Of a DNA stretch of 50,281 nt, positions 25,826-37,029 are shown one piece after another. The stretch lies in contig SISS01000035.1 in the NCBI GenBank assembly GCA_004332335.1, forward strand, positions 1 to 50,281, given 5' to 3'. Under the pieces are notes generated by a model. That model searched no databases and was not told where the DNA came from. It was given only the letters and a program-made list of their open reading frames with translations. Positions within the stretch are counted from its first letter, which is position 1. Each line of letters starts with the position of its first letter. The stretch is from Methanoregulaceae archaeon UXB-2016 (GTDB lineage: Archaea > Halobacteriota > Methanomicrobia > Methanomicrobiales > Methanospirillaceae). The translations under genes were made by a program, and so were the position numbers.

Positions 25826-27809
25826 CGGTTCATCCCCACGCACGTGGGGAACACCGCTATCGCTACAATCCAGCGCGCGTGATTGGCGGTTCATCCCCAC
25901 GCACGTGGGGAACGCCGTCTGCCTCGCAGTCTGTCGCGTCGAGGGTGCGGTTCATCCCCACGCACGTGGGGAACGCGTATTGGATTCGGATCTCATGATC
26001 ACCCACTCCGGTTCATCCCCACGCACGTGGGGAACGCACGGCGAGCGTATCGAAGGACCGGACCTCGCTCGGTTCATCCCCACGCACGTGGGGAACGCGA
26101 GATCGCGTTCTCAGCCCTCCACGACACGCACGGTTCATCCCCACGCACGTGGGGAACGCGCGTACGCGTGGGCCAAGGACGAGATCCTGAACGGTTCATC
26201 CCCACGCACGTGGGGAACGCCACACCCGGCATTCGAATGTTGTCGTCACGGTCGGTTCATCCCCACGCACGTGGGGAACGCCGATCCCCTCCGGGAACGC
26301 GTACGCCACAATCCGGTTCATCCCCACGCACGTGGGGAACGCTTGAGTTTAATTTCCACTTTCATGCTATCTGACGGTTCATCCCCACGCACGTGGGGAA
26401 CGCCTCTCCGTTGTGTCGTTCAACGGGAAGCTATCCGGTTCATCCCCACGCACGTGGGGAACGCTCTACGAGCGGTGTACAGCGGTCCGGTGCGGGCGGT
26501 TCATCCCCACGCACGTGGGGAACGCAAGGTCGAAAATTCGCCGGGATCGTCGAACCGCGGTTCATCCCCACGCACGTGGGGAACGCTATGAGGTGGAGTG
26601 ATGCTTTCCCCCCACCCTCGGTTCATCCCCACGCACGTGGGGAACGCGCAACCCCACAAACCCGGAATCTCGACCGGCTCCGGTTCATCCCCACGCACGT
26701 GGGGAACGCGATTTGATGATGGATTTAGCTACAAAATCTCCCGGTTCATCCCCACGCACGTGGGGAACGCCTGACCGTGATCGACGGCGCTCTCGGGTTT
26801 GCGACGGTTCATCCCCACGCACGTGGGGAACGCCTCCGTGAACGCCTCTTCAGCCGCGCTCATGCCGGTTCATCCCCACGCACGTGGGGAACGCGCCTAT
26901 CGGGCGTTCTACCGGTCGCTGTTTTTCGGTTCATCCCCACGCACGTGGGGAACGCGACGAGTCCCGGGCCGCGATCACGACCAGCGTCGGTTCATCCCCA
27001 CGCACGTGGGGAACGCCGCTTCGAGGGCGTCAAAGAACCGGATGGTGGCGGTTCATCCCCACGCACGTGGGGAACGCGGGATTTGCTCATTGGGGGCCGG
27101 GAGATGATCCGGTTCATCCCCACGCACGTGGGGAACGCTCTATCGCGAGGAAGAGACGTTCCTCCCGTCCCGGTTCATCCCCACGCACGTGGGGAACGCC
27201 CTCGCCCGTATCAGGCCGGGGCCTTCCCGGCCGGTTCATCCCCACGCACGTGGGGAACGCGTTCAGCCCGTCGACCGCGTCGATGAGGCCGGCGGTTCAT
27301 CCCCACGCACGTGGGGAACGCGGCTAACGGCGCCCTCCCCCCGCCTCGCTTCGCGGTTCATCCCCACGCACGTGGGGAACGCCCACCTGGATATCTAGGC
27401 GAACAACTGGGTAACGGTTCATCCCCACGCACGTGGGGAACGCCCCCTCCGCGCCGCTCCCTCCTCGATGCACCCCGGTTCATCCCCACGCACGTGGGGA
27501 ACGCCCGCATCACCGGCTGGATTGTCAGGACTGCGGCGGTTCATCCCCACGCACGTGGGGAACGCGGAGTCTAGGCAATCATGGCAAAATACGAAACCGG
27601 TTCATCCCCACGCACGTGGGGAACGCTCGACGCCGAGTTGATGCAGCGCCTCGACGATCGGTTCATCCCCACGCACGTGGGGAACGCGGCCGGCACATCG
27701 CGCACGCGAACGTGCGGCTCGGTTCATCCCCACGCACGTGGGGAACGCTCGACCAGGCCGGCCTCGTGCAGCCGCTCCCACGGTTCATCCCCACGCACGT
27801 GGGGAACGC
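25826..27809 (-). CRISPR. Type I-E CRISPR array 1, 33 repeats, 32 spacers
   Basis: Thirty-three 29-base repeats spaced mostly 61 bases apart. Read on the minus strand they are GCGTTCCCCAC then GTGCGTGGGG then ATGAACCG, with a CCCCAC/GTGGGG hairpin and the type I-E 3' handle ATGAACCG. Repeats sit at 25826, 25887 and so on to 27781. Spacers are 32 bases except one of 33 (26648-26680) and one of 34 (26771-26804). Only the leftmost repeat (25826-25854) differs, reading GTGTTC instead of GCGTTC at its 5' end. A variant terminal repeat marks the leader-distal end, so the array is transcribed right to left, with its leader next to cas3. Confidence 0.97.
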
Positions 27810-28163
27810 TCTTCAATTTATCAAGGAGGAGGTGGAATGGCAATTCTCCCCCTTCCGCGGGGCAAAAGGATCAGCAGACCTGTTCCTGGTGTTCGGTATC
27901 AGCCCGTCTGCTCCCGCCTCACCATCGCCGCCGGCCGTGTCCGTCGCCCGTTTGGATATCGTTCTCCCAGGTAATTACGCCTTCGGATCGTCTGCCGACA
28001 GCCCTGCGAGACCGGACCCCCCACGGTGAGATCGCGTGTGAACCCTGCTGCCGGGAAGCACCTACCAATCCGTATATCATGCGATCGGTGGCGCGGGACC
28101 GGATCGAGACGACGAAATCGGCAGGTTGATGGCGTGACATATAGATTGATCATACGCGATACC
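27810..28163 (-). promoter_or_regulatory. Leader of CRISPR array 1 and cas3 promoter region
   Basis: The 354 bases between array 1 and cas3 hold the array leader (minus strand) and the cas3 promoter (plus strand, TATA-like ACATATAGATT at 28138-28148). Touching the first repeat, the minus strand reads ATAAATTGAAGA (27810-27821), with CCTTG and GAATTG elements upstream, matching the leader of array 2. No gene is seen here. Confidence 0.7.
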
Positions 28164-30872
28164 ATGAGCCGTCCCGGTCCCTCACCCTATTATCAGTACT
28201 GGGGGAAGACCGACCGGACCGATGACGAGGATACCCGCTGCCACCTGCTCGCGTATCACTCCCTCGACGTCGCGGCCGTCGGGCGCCGCGTGCTCGAGCG
28301 CGACCCGCTGTTGCGGGGCCGCCTTGCAGCCCTGGTCGGACTGCCGGAGAATGACCTCGTCCCAATCGTCACGTTCTTCCTCGCGCTCCACGACCTCGGG
28401 AAGTTCTCGGACCGGTTCCAGGGTCTCGCGCCGCGGGTGATGCAACGCCTGAGCGGCCGGGACGGCGGGCGGGCCTACCGCCCCACGATGCACCACTCGA
28501 CCATGGGATATGCCCTCTGGGAGGAGATCTGGCCCGGCATTGTCGCCGGCTCGGGAAGCGGGGCCCCGGATGCCGATTCGCGGCGGTGGCGCCGGCGGTG
28601 GCGCCCCTGGTTCTCCGCCAGCACCGGCCACCACGGCGTCCCGCCGGACGGCGACACCGTCATCGACGACCTCTTCTATCCGGGGGATCGCGAGACCGTC
28701 AGCGCCTTCGTCGGGGAGCTCTGCAAAGTGCTGCTGCCGGGCGACGGCCTTCCCGGCGGCGACGCCCTCCCGAGCGCCGAGACCATGAACGCAAGCTCGT
28801 GGTTCCTTGCCGGACTCGCCGTCCTCGCCGACTGGCTCGGATCGAGCGACGACATCGCCTTCCGTGAGGAGATCATGCCCCTCGCCACGTACTGGAACAC
28901 CATTGCGCTGCGGCAGGCGGACACCGTCCTCGACCGCGCCGATCTCCTCCCCGTACGGTTGTGCCGGGCGCGGGGCCTCGCCGGCCTCATGGACGGTTTC
29001 GTCGAGCCGACGCCCCTCCAGCGTTACCTCGAGGAGTGCGAGATCGGCCCGGATCCCGAGCTCTTCATCCTCGAGGACGCCACGGGCAGCGGGAAGACCG
29101 AGGCCGCCCTGCTCCTCGCGCACCGCCTCATGGAGGCCGGCCACGGCGAGGGGCTCTTCATGGGCCTTCCCACGATGGCGACCGCCAACGCGATGTATGG
29201 CCGGCTCGGGGACGTCTACACCCGGTTCTTCGACGATACACGGTCACCTTCGCTGCTGGTGACGCACGGCCGCCGGCGGTTCGTCCGGGCGCCCCTCGCG
29301 GCGGTCACCGTCAACCCGGCCGTCGCGATCGAGGCCAGCCCGCCGGAGGAGCGACGGGCCGCCGTTACCTGCAGCGCCTGGCTCACCGAGAACCGCAAGC
29401 GGGCGCTGCTCGCCCACGTCGGCGTCGGCACGATCGACCAGGCCCTGATGGCCGTGCTCCCGATCCGGCACCAGTCGCTCCGGCTTCTCGGCCTCTCCCG
29501 GAGCGTCCTGATCGTCGACGAGGTCCACGCATACGACCCGTATGTTCACACCCTCCTCAACGCCCTCCTGTACTTCCACGCATCGTTCGGCGGGAGCGCT
29601 ATCCTCCTCTCGGCCACGCTGCCGGCACACCAGCGGCAGAAGCTCGTCGAAAGCTACCGCACGGGGCGGGGGCTGACGGAGCCGGTCGCCGTCTCGGAAC
29701 AGGCGCCGTATCCGCTCGTGACCCGGAGCGGCGACAAAATCCCCGACGAGATCGCGATCGGAACGAGGCCGCTCTGCCGGCGCGAGGTCCAGGTCGAGTT
29801 CGTTCATTCAACGGACGCCGTGCTCGGCGTCATCGGCGACGCAGTGCGGGCGGGAGAGTGCGTCTGCTGGATCCGCAACACCGTCGGGGACGCGATGGAG
29901 GCCTACCGGCTGGTCACCGAGCGGTTCGGTGCGGAGCGGACCCGGCTCTTCCATGCCCGGTACGCCGACGGCGATCGCTTCGAACGGGAGGCGGAGGTGG
30001 TGGGGCTCTTCGGGGTGAAGGGCACGGCAGCCGAACGGGCCGGCCAGCGCCTGATCGCGACGCAGGTGGTCGAGCAGTCGCTCGACCTCGACTTCGACTG
30101 CATGATCTCGGACCTGGCTCCGATCGACCTCCTGCTCCAGCGTGCCGGCCGGCTTCACCAGCACGAGCGGCCGCATCGCCGGGGAACGCCGCGGCTGGTC
30201 GTCCTCTCGCCTCCTCTTGACACGCCCCCCGACGAGGACTGGTATTCTCGTCTCTTCCGCGGAGGCTCCTACGTCTATCCACGGCACGGGCAGCTCTGGC
30301 TCACGGCCACCCTCCTCGAGACGGCCGGCGGCTTCGAGATCCCCGGCGACGCACGCGAGCTCATCGAGGGGGTCTACGGAGAGAAGGCGCAGGCCCGCAT
30401 CCCGGAACCGCTGATCATGACCGAGGTCCGCGCGACGGGACGGGACAGCGCCGACCGGACTGTCGCGCTACTGACCGCGCTCGCCCCTGAGTCCGGATAC
30501 CTGCGCGGCCCGGAGGGGTCCTGGCCCGAGGAGGAACGGGCCCGGACGCGGCTCGGAGAGCCGACGGTCGACCTCACGCTCGCCCGGTGGAACGGCACAG
30601 AGCTCCTCCCATGGTGCGACGGCGACGACGGGTGGGAGCTGAGCCGGATCGCCGTGCCCGTCCGGATCGTCAGCGGTGAACACCCGCGCGATGCGGCCCT
30701 CGCCGCCGCAGTCGAGGTGCTCCAGCGACGGTCTCCCCACCTCGGGCGGACCACGCTGCTGATCCCGCTCCGGCCGGGAGACGGCGGCGTGTGGTCTGCC
30801 GACGCCGAGGGGCCGGGCGAAAAGCAGATCCGGATCCTCTACGACGCGACTCTCGGCCTCCGGGTTGAATGA
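28164..30872 (+). CDS. cas3: CRISPR-associated helicase-nuclease Cas3 (type I-E)
   Basis: The 902-residue protein has an N-terminal HD nuclease domain (LAYHSLDV, LALHDLGKFSDRF, MHHSTMGYALW, STGHHG) and an SF2 helicase: Walker A EDATGSGKTEAALL (about 303), DEVHAYD (about 451), LLSATLP, VEQSLDLDFD and QRAGRLHQ (about 656). It is recruited to Cascade-bound DNA and degrades the target strand. ATG 28164 (MSRPGPSPYYQYWG) follows the leader region; the open frame continues further upstream to 28026 without features. The cas8e operon begins after a 149-base gap with its own promoter-like sequence, so cas3 may be transcribed separately. Confidence 0.96.
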   Translation: MSRPGPSPYYQYWGKTDRTDDEDTRCHLLAYHSLDVAAVGRRVLERDPLLRGRLAALVGLPENDLVPIVTFFLALHDLGKFSDRFQGLAPRVMQRLSGRDGGRAYRPTMHHSTMGYALWEEIWPGIVAGSGSGAPDADSRRWRRRWRPWFSASTGHHGVPPDGDTVIDDLFYPGDRETVSAFVGELCKVLLPGDGLPGGDALPSAETMNASSWFLAGLAVLADWLGSSDDIAFREEIMPLATYWNTIALRQADTVLDRADLLPVRLCRARGLAGLMDGFVEPTPLQRYLEECEIGPDPELFILEDATGSGKTEAALLLAHRLMEAGHGEGLFMGLPTMATANAMYGRLGDVYTRFFDDTRSPSLLVTHGRRRFVRAPLAAVTVNPAVAIEASPPEERRAAVTCSAWLTENRKRALLAHVGVGTIDQALMAVLPIRHQSLRLLGLSRSVLIVDEVHAYDPYVHTLLNALLYFHASFGGSAILLSATLPAHQRQKLVESYRTGRGLTEPVAVSEQAPYPLVTRSGDKIPDEIAIGTRPLCRREVQVEFVHSTDAVLGVIGDAVRAGECVCWIRNTVGDAMEAYRLVTERFGAERTRLFHARYADGDRFEREAEVVGLFGVKGTAAERAGQRLIATQVVEQSLDLDFDCMISDLAPIDLLLQRAGRLHQHERPHRRGTPRLVVLSPPLDTPPDEDWYSRLFRGGSYVYPRHGQLWLTATLLETAGGFEIPGDARELIEGVYGEKAQARIPEPLIMTEVRATGRDSADRTVALLTALAPESGYLRGPEGSWPEEERARTRLGEPTVDLTLARWNGTELLPWCDGDDGWELSRIAVPVRIVSGEHPRDAALAAAVEVLQRRSPHLGRTTLLIPLRPGDGGVWSADAEGPGEKQIRILYDATLGLRVE

Positions 30873-31021
30873 ACCTGTAATAGATGTAGGGTTATTTAGG
30901 GAAACTTTTATCATGTGATCGCTCCCAGCAGTATCAGCGCGGTTGCCATCGCTGGTGTTTTCTGGATGGCGATCTCGCGGGGATGCCATTCGAACACACA
31001 GAAGCGATGGAAACGGCATGA
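30873..31021 (+). promoter_or_regulatory. Region between cas3 and cas8e with possible promoter
   Basis: An AT-rich stretch in GC-rich surroundings contains TGTAATAGATGTAGGG and CTTTTATC (30905-30912), possible TATA elements for the Cascade operon. No gene is seen in the 149 bases. Confidence 0.4.
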
Positions 31022-32635
31022 ATGTATAATCTGATCCACGAACGCTGGATTCCCGTCCGGCGACGAGACGGAACCGAGATCCGAATCAGGCCCGCGGAGA
31101 TCGTGCGCGACCCCGACACCAACCCGGTTGTCGCGATCGCCTCGGTGCGACCCGACTTCCGAGCTGCATTGCACGAATTCCTGATCGGCCTGGTGCAGAC
31201 GACCTTCGCCCCCTCGTCCGACAGGTGGTTCGACCTGTACGACGACCCGCCGTCGGAAGACGAGCTCCAGAGGGCGTTCGAGACCGTGGCCCCGGCCTTC
31301 GAGCTCGAGGGTGACGGCCCCCGCTTCCTCCAGGACCTCGAGGAGTTCGAAGCGGAGGACTCCGGGATCGACCGCCTCCTGATCGAGATGCCAGGCGAAC
31401 AGACCCTCAAGCGGAATACGGACCTCTTCCAGAAGCGCGGCCGTGTCGACCGCCTCTGCCGCCCGTGTGCGGCCGCGGCCCTTTTTACGCTCCAGGCCAA
31501 CGCCCCCGGGGGGGGGCGGGGGCACCGGACCTCGCTCCGCGGCGGCGGCCCGCTCACGACCCTCGTGGTCGGGGACACGCTCTGGCGGTCGGTCTGGCTG
31601 AACGTCCTCGAGTCGTCGGCCGTCGGCCATCGGCTTGCCGACCGGGACCGGTCGTCCGTCTTCCCCTGGTGCGCCCCCACGCGGACCAGCAAGAAGGGCG
31701 AGATCACCACCCCGGCCGATGTCCATCCGCTCCAGGCCTACTGGGGGATGCCGCGCCGGATCCGGCTGCACGCCGACCACCGGGACGGGGCCGGCTGCGA
31801 CGTCTGCGGCGAGCCCGCCGACGACGGTTTCTCGCAGATCCGGGCCAAGGACAGCGGGGTCAACTACTCGGGCTGGCGGCACCCGCTGACGCCCCACACG
31901 GTCGATAAGAAGACCGGGGAGCATCGTCCCCGCCACGGCTCCGCCAGCGGCCTGAGCTATCGCCACTGGACCGGGCTCGTCCAGAACGACCCCGAGCGCG
32001 GCGAGCCCGCCCTGGTCATCAGCCAGTTCCGCCAGACCCGTCACCGAGATCTCCCCGAAGTCCGCCTCCGCCTCCGCGCCACAGGGTACGACATGGACAA
32101 CGCGAAGGCCTGCGGGTGGTACGAGGCCGAGATGCCGCTCGTCTTCATCGAGGATGTGCACCGGGCCGCGTGGGAGCAGGCGGCGCGGCAGCTCGTCCGC
32201 GTCGCCGACCTGGTCGCGTTCAGCCTTCGGACGGCCGTGCGCAAGGCCCTCTACAAGCGGCCGAAGGACATGCCGATCGACCGGTCGTTCTTCACCGCAA
32301 TCGACGACCGCTTCTGGCAGGAGACCGAGGAGTCCTTCCTGAAGACGCTCGATGCGGTCGCCGGGGGACTTCGCGCGGGTGAGGACCTCACCGGCCTGAA
32401 ACTCGGGTGGCTCGACGTCCTGCGAAAGAAGGCCGAGCCCCTCTTCGACGAGTACTCGCAGGCCCGGCAGATCGGGGCCGCAGACCCGAAGCGGATCGTG
32501 GATGCGCTCCGCGACCTGCTGATCTTCACGGCACCATCGAACCGGAAGATCCAGGAGGCGCTCGGCCTCGAGCCCCCCGCGAAGGACGAGGTGAAGAAGA
32601 CGCGCGGCAAGCCGCGCAAGGAGGAGAGACCATGA
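31022..32635 (+). CDS. cas8e: Cascade large subunit Cas8e (Cse1/CasA)
   Basis: The 537-residue protein starts MYNLIHERWIPVRR, typical of Cse1, and has the L1-loop region with NAPGGGRGHRTSLRGGGPLTT that recognises the PAM side of target DNA. A C-terminal helical bundle (about 370-500) that contacts Cse2 and Cas3 follows. Cysteine pairs CRPC and CDVC may bind zinc. Cas8e reads the PAM and opens DNA for crRNA pairing. A run of nine G (31508-31516) lies in the L1 loop coding sequence. The stop overlaps the cse2 start by ATGA. Confidence 0.95.
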   Translation: MYNLIHERWIPVRRRDGTEIRIRPAEIVRDPDTNPVVAIASVRPDFRAALHEFLIGLVQTTFAPSSDRWFDLYDDPPSEDELQRAFETVAPAFELEGDGPRFLQDLEEFEAEDSGIDRLLIEMPGEQTLKRNTDLFQKRGRVDRLCRPCAAAALFTLQANAPGGGRGHRTSLRGGGPLTTLVVGDTLWRSVWLNVLESSAVGHRLADRDRSSVFPWCAPTRTSKKGEITTPADVHPLQAYWGMPRRIRLHADHRDGAGCDVCGEPADDGFSQIRAKDSGVNYSGWRHPLTPHTVDKKTGEHRPRHGSASGLSYRHWTGLVQNDPERGEPALVISQFRQTRHRDLPEVRLRLRATGYDMDNAKACGWYEAEMPLVFIEDVHRAAWEQAARQLVRVADLVAFSLRTAVRKALYKRPKDMPIDRSFFTAIDDRFWQETEESFLKTLDAVAGGLRAGEDLTGLKLGWLDVLRKKAEPLFDEYSQARQIGAADPKRIVDALRDLLIFTAPSNRKIQEALGLEPPAKDEVKKTRGKPRKEERP

Positions 32636-33153
32636 GCGAAGAACGACAGCAGAACATCTCGTTCAGGGACCCGGGTGTGCTCCGGGCACTGAACGGATGG
32701 CGCACAGGGCTTGACGAGAACCGCGGCGACCGCGCAATGCTCCGGCGCTGCCAGAGCCCGCTGGAGGTGGCGTTCACACCGGCGTTCCACGGACTCGTCG
32801 CGGCGATGAGGGCGCACGGCCGGGTCGATCCCGACCGCCTGGCCCTGGTGGCCGGCGTGATCTCCCACACGGAGGCCGGCGAGCCGGTCCAGGGCCGATT
32901 TGCCCAGCAGATGGCCGCGGACAAGGGCGGGCACGCCCTCGTGAGCGACCTGCGCTTCCGCCGCCTCCTGGCCGAGGATGACCCGGAGCGGCTCTACGAG
33001 ATGATGATCCGGCTCGTCCGTCACCTTGACGGACGGGCGGATGTGGGGAGCCTCGCCGAGGGGCTCTACTGGTGGAATCAGAAGACCAAGAAGCGGTGGG
33101 CACAGGACTACTACGACCACGCCCCCGCGGTACGAACCGATGGAGAGGAATGA
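32632..33153 (+). CDS. cse2: Cascade small subunit Cse2 (CasB, Cas11e)
   Basis: The 173-residue helical protein starts at the ATG of the ATGA overlap with cas8e (MSEERQQNISFRDPG). It shows the Cse2 pattern: an N-terminal ALNGWRTGLDENRGDRAMLRR, ALVAGVISH in the middle, and a YEMMIRLVRHLDGRADVGSL helix near the end, with many basic residues for non-target-strand contact. Two copies form the belly of Cascade and stabilise the R-loop. The length is usual for the family. It is followed closely by cas7e. Confidence 0.93.
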   Translation: MSEERQQNISFRDPGVLRALNGWRTGLDENRGDRAMLRRCQSPLEVAFTPAFHGLVAAMRAHGRVDPDRLALVAGVISHTEAGEPVQGRFAQQMAADKGGHALVSDLRFRRLLAEDDPERLYEMMIRLVRHLDGRADVGSLAEGLYWWNQKTKKRWAQDYYDHAPAVRTDGEE

Positions 33154-33154
33154 C

Positions 33155-34252
33155 ATGACCGACTTTGTGCAACTGCACCTGCTTGTATCGTATCCGCCCG
33201 CGAACCTGAACCGCGACGATCTGGGCCGTCCCAAGACCGCAACCATGGGCAACACGCTCCGCCTCCGGGTGTCGTCCCAGAGCCTGAAACGCGCCTGGCG
33301 GACCTCCGAGGTCTTCGACTGCGCCCTTACGGGCCACCTCGGCGTCCGGACGAAGATGCTCGGCGACCTGATCGCCCGCTCCTTCACGACCGGTACGCCG
33401 GTCGGTGCCCTGATTCGGGAGGAGGAGGCGGCACCTGCCTTCACGGGCGTGGACGAGGCGAAGGCCCATGCCTGGGCCCGCGAGCTGGCCGGGCTCTTCG
33501 GCAAGGTCAAGAAGGAAGAGACGCAGCTCGAGATCGAGCAGCTGATGCATATCTCGCCCGAGGAGATCGGGGCGCTCGAGGCCGTGATCGCTGATGCGGC
33601 CCGGACAGGGACGCTGCCGGCGGCCACCGCGATGCCGCCGGTCCTGACCAACCGTCACACGGCCGCCGATATCGCGATGTTCGGCCGGATGCTCGCGGCC
33701 ATGCCGGCCTTCAACACCGAGGCAGCGGTCCAGGTCGCCCATGCGATCACGGTCCACCAGGTCGTGGTCGAGGACGATTTCTTCACGGCGGTCGACGACT
33801 TGAACCGCGGGGTCGAGGACGTCGGGGCCGGGCACATGGGCGAGACCGAGTTTGCGGCCGGTCTCTTCTACCTCTACCTCTGCGTGGATCGGGATCTGCT
33901 GATCAGGAACCTCCAGGGCGACCGGGCGCTGGCGGACACGTCCCTCCGGGCGCTGGTCGAGGCCGCAGCCACGATCTCGCCGACGGGCAAGCAGGCCTCG
34001 TTTGGGTCCCGGGCCCGGGCCTCGTACGTGCTCGCCGAGAAGGGGACGCAGCAGCCCCGATCTCTCTCGGTGGCGTTCCTTTCGCCGCTCGGGAAGAGCG
34101 ACGACCTGCTCGGCGACGCGATCGGCGCCCTGCAGCAGACGCGGCAGCGGATGAACGATGTGTACGGCGCCTGCAGCGATGCGGCCGTCGAGATGAACGC
34201 GCACACGGGCACAGGGTCCTTCGAGGAGCTCCTCTCGTTCGTGGCGAGCTGA
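33155..34252 (+). CDS. cas7e: Cascade backbone Cas7e (Cse4/CasC)
   Basis: The 365-residue protein starts MTDFVQLHLLVSYPPANLNR and has the Cas7 RRM-like core: RDDLGRPKTATMGNTLRLRVSSQSLKRAWR, the signature with conserved SSQ and R residues that bind crRNA, then a thumb region and a GTGSFEELLSFV end. Six copies line the crRNA spacer. ATG 33155 follows GAGAGGAATGAC, a ribosome-binding site. A second Met at 33140 would overlap cse2. The gene ends one base before cas5e. Confidence 0.95.
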   Translation: MTDFVQLHLLVSYPPANLNRDDLGRPKTATMGNTLRLRVSSQSLKRAWRTSEVFDCALTGHLGVRTKMLGDLIARSFTTGTPVGALIREEEAAPAFTGVDEAKAHAWARELAGLFGKVKKEETQLEIEQLMHISPEEIGALEAVIADAARTGTLPAATAMPPVLTNRHTAADIAMFGRMLAAMPAFNTEAAVQVAHAITVHQVVVEDDFFTAVDDLNRGVEDVGAGHMGETEFAAGLFYLYLCVDRDLLIRNLQGDRALADTSLRALVEAAATISPTGKQASFGSRARASYVLAEKGTQQPRSLSVAFLSPLGKSDDLLGDAIGALQQTRQRMNDVYGACSDAAVEMNAHTGTGSFEELLSFVAS

Positions 34253-34253
34253 C

Positions 34254-34997
34254 ATGGCCGAATTCCTGATCTTCCGCCTCTACGGCCCGATGGCATCGGC
34301 AGGCGAGATTGCGGTCGGCGAGCACCGGCCGACGGCGGACCACCCGTCGCGCTCGGCCGTCCTCGGGCTGATCGGCGCGGCCCTCGGCGTCCTGCGTGAC
34401 GACGATCCGGGGCAGGCTGCGCTCGCGGCGCAGTACCGGATCGCAGTCCGGGTCGACGCGCCCGGGGCCCTGCTGCGCGACTACCACACGGCACAGGTCC
34501 CGCCGGCCTCGAGCGGCCGGCACCGACAGCGGTTCGCGACCCGGCGCGAGGAACTGTCCGTGCCGGCCGACCAGCTCCACACGGTCCTCTCGGCCCGCGA
34601 CTACCGGTGCGACGCGGTGTACACGGTCGGCATCGCCTGCACGGACGAGGCGCCCCGGTACTCGCTGCGGGAGATCGCGGCGGCTTTGCGCGCCCCTGTC
34701 TTCACGCTCTACCTCGGGAGGAAGTCGTGCCCGCTGGCCCTGCCCGTGAACCCCCAGATCCTCGAGGGCGTCGACCTCATCCAGACCATGCAGAGTCCGA
34801 CCGTGGTCAACGACACGTTCATCCACAGGCTGCTGCCGCGCGGTGACCGGGCTGTCTACTGGGAGACGGCGTGCCCGACGATGTGCCGGGCCGCCGAGGA
34901 GCGGACACGCCGCGACACGCCGCTGCACCGGGGGCGGTGGCAGTTCGGCGAGCGCGTCGAGCGGTATGCCCGCGTCCCGGATCCCCGAGGTGCGTGA
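34254..34997 (+). CDS. cas5e: Cascade subunit Cas5e (CasD)
   Basis: The 247-residue protein begins MAEFLIFRLYGPMASAGEIA, the Cas5 N-terminal strand with its GPMASAG-type motif. It then has the VGEHRPTADHPSRSAVLGLI segment and LGRKSCPLALPVNP, both Cas5e features. Cas5e caps the 5' handle of the crRNA at the tail of Cascade. It starts one base after the cas7e stop and its own stop overlaps the GTG start of cas6e. Confidence 0.94.
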   Translation: MAEFLIFRLYGPMASAGEIAVGEHRPTADHPSRSAVLGLIGAALGVLRDDDPGQAALAAQYRIAVRVDAPGALLRDYHTAQVPPASSGRHRQRFATRREELSVPADQLHTVLSARDYRCDAVYTVGIACTDEAPRYSLREIAAALRAPVFTLYLGRKSCPLALPVNPQILEGVDLIQTMQSPTVVNDTFIHRLLPRGDRAVYWETACPTMCRAAEERTRRDTPLHRGRWQFGERVERYARVPDPRGA

Positions 34998-35683
34998 TCG
35001 TGTACCTTTCACGAATCCGCCTCGGCCCGCGGGCGATGGATGACCCGGCCTTCTGGAGTAGGGTCCAGGACGCCTACCACGCTCATTCGCTGATCTGGGA
35101 TCTCTTCTCGGACGGCCCGGACCGGGAGCGGGATTTCCTCTTCCGGCAGGAGGCGCACCAGGGGCTGCCGGCGTTCCTGACAGTCTCGGAGCGACCGCCG
35201 TCGTCACGGAACGGGACGTGGACGGTCGAGTCGAAACCGTACGCCCCCGTGCTCCGCGAAGGTGTGCGGCTCGGCTTCGCCCTCCGGGCGAACCCGGTCC
35301 GGACCGTGCAGGACGCTGCGGGGCGCCATCACCGGCACGACGTGGTGATGGATGCCAAGCGGCGCTTCTCCGAGGCGGCCCCCGGCCAACCGCGGCCACC
35401 GCAGCCGGAGTTCGTGCGGGAAGCCGGGCTCGCCTGGCTCGCGGGCAGGGCCGAGAAGAACGGGTTCACCTTCGCACCCGGCGAGGTCACGGTGGACGGC
35501 TATGCCCAGCTCCGGCTCAACAAGGAGCGCGGAACGGCCCCGATCCGCCTGAGCACGATCGAGTTCGGCGGGCTGCTGACGGTCACGGACCCCGAGCGGT
35601 TCCAAGCCGCGCTCGCCTCCGGGATCGGGCCGGCGAAGGGGTTCGGCTGCGGACTCCTGCTCGTCCGGCCGGCACAGGTGTGA
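34994..35683 (+). CDS. cas6e: crRNA endonuclease Cas6e (CasE)
   Basis: From GTG 34994, overlapping the cas5e stop, the protein is 229 residues (VIVYLSRIRLGPRA). It has the catalytic-type YHAHSLIWDLF histidine near the start and a Gly-rich C-terminal loop FGGLL and GPAKGFGCGLLLV, the hallmark G-rich motif of Cas6. Cas6e cuts each repeat at the base of its hairpin and stays bound to the 3' handle. An open frame begins earlier at 34871 but overlaps cas5e. A GTG at 35000 is another possible start. Confidence 0.94.
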   Translation: MIVYLSRIRLGPRAMDDPAFWSRVQDAYHAHSLIWDLFSDGPDRERDFLFRQEAHQGLPAFLTVSERPPSSRNGTWTVESKPYAPVLREGVRLGFALRANPVRTVQDAAGRHHRHDVVMDAKRRFSEAAPGQPRPPQPEFVREAGLAWLAGRAEKNGFTFAPGEVTVDGYAQLRLNKERGTAPIRLSTIEFGGLLTVTDPERFQAALASGIGPAKGFGCGLLLVRPAQV

Positions 35684-35686
35684 GCG

Positions 35687-36926
<1,240 letters not shown>

Positions 36927-37029
36927 ATTGAGGATGTACTGGCTGCGCTTGGTTCGCTTCGGGGCCGATCACTGCCCGATATCCCCTCGGCGGAATTGAT
37001 CTTCTACCTTCCTTGTAATAAATTGAAGA
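36927..37029 (+). promoter_or_regulatory. Leader of CRISPR array 2
   Basis: The 103 bases after cas2 precede the first repeat. The final bases read ATAAATTGAAGA (37018-37029), identical to the leader end of array 1, with CCTTG and GGAATTG elements just upstream in both. It probably carries the array promoter and the Cas1-Cas2 docking site. Confidence 0.75.

Noticed and set aside
25755..28029. Repetitive open frames through CRISPR array 1 (translations such as GSSPRTWGT and [10 protein letters not shown])
   Set aside because: They are translations of the CRISPR repeat and not proteins.
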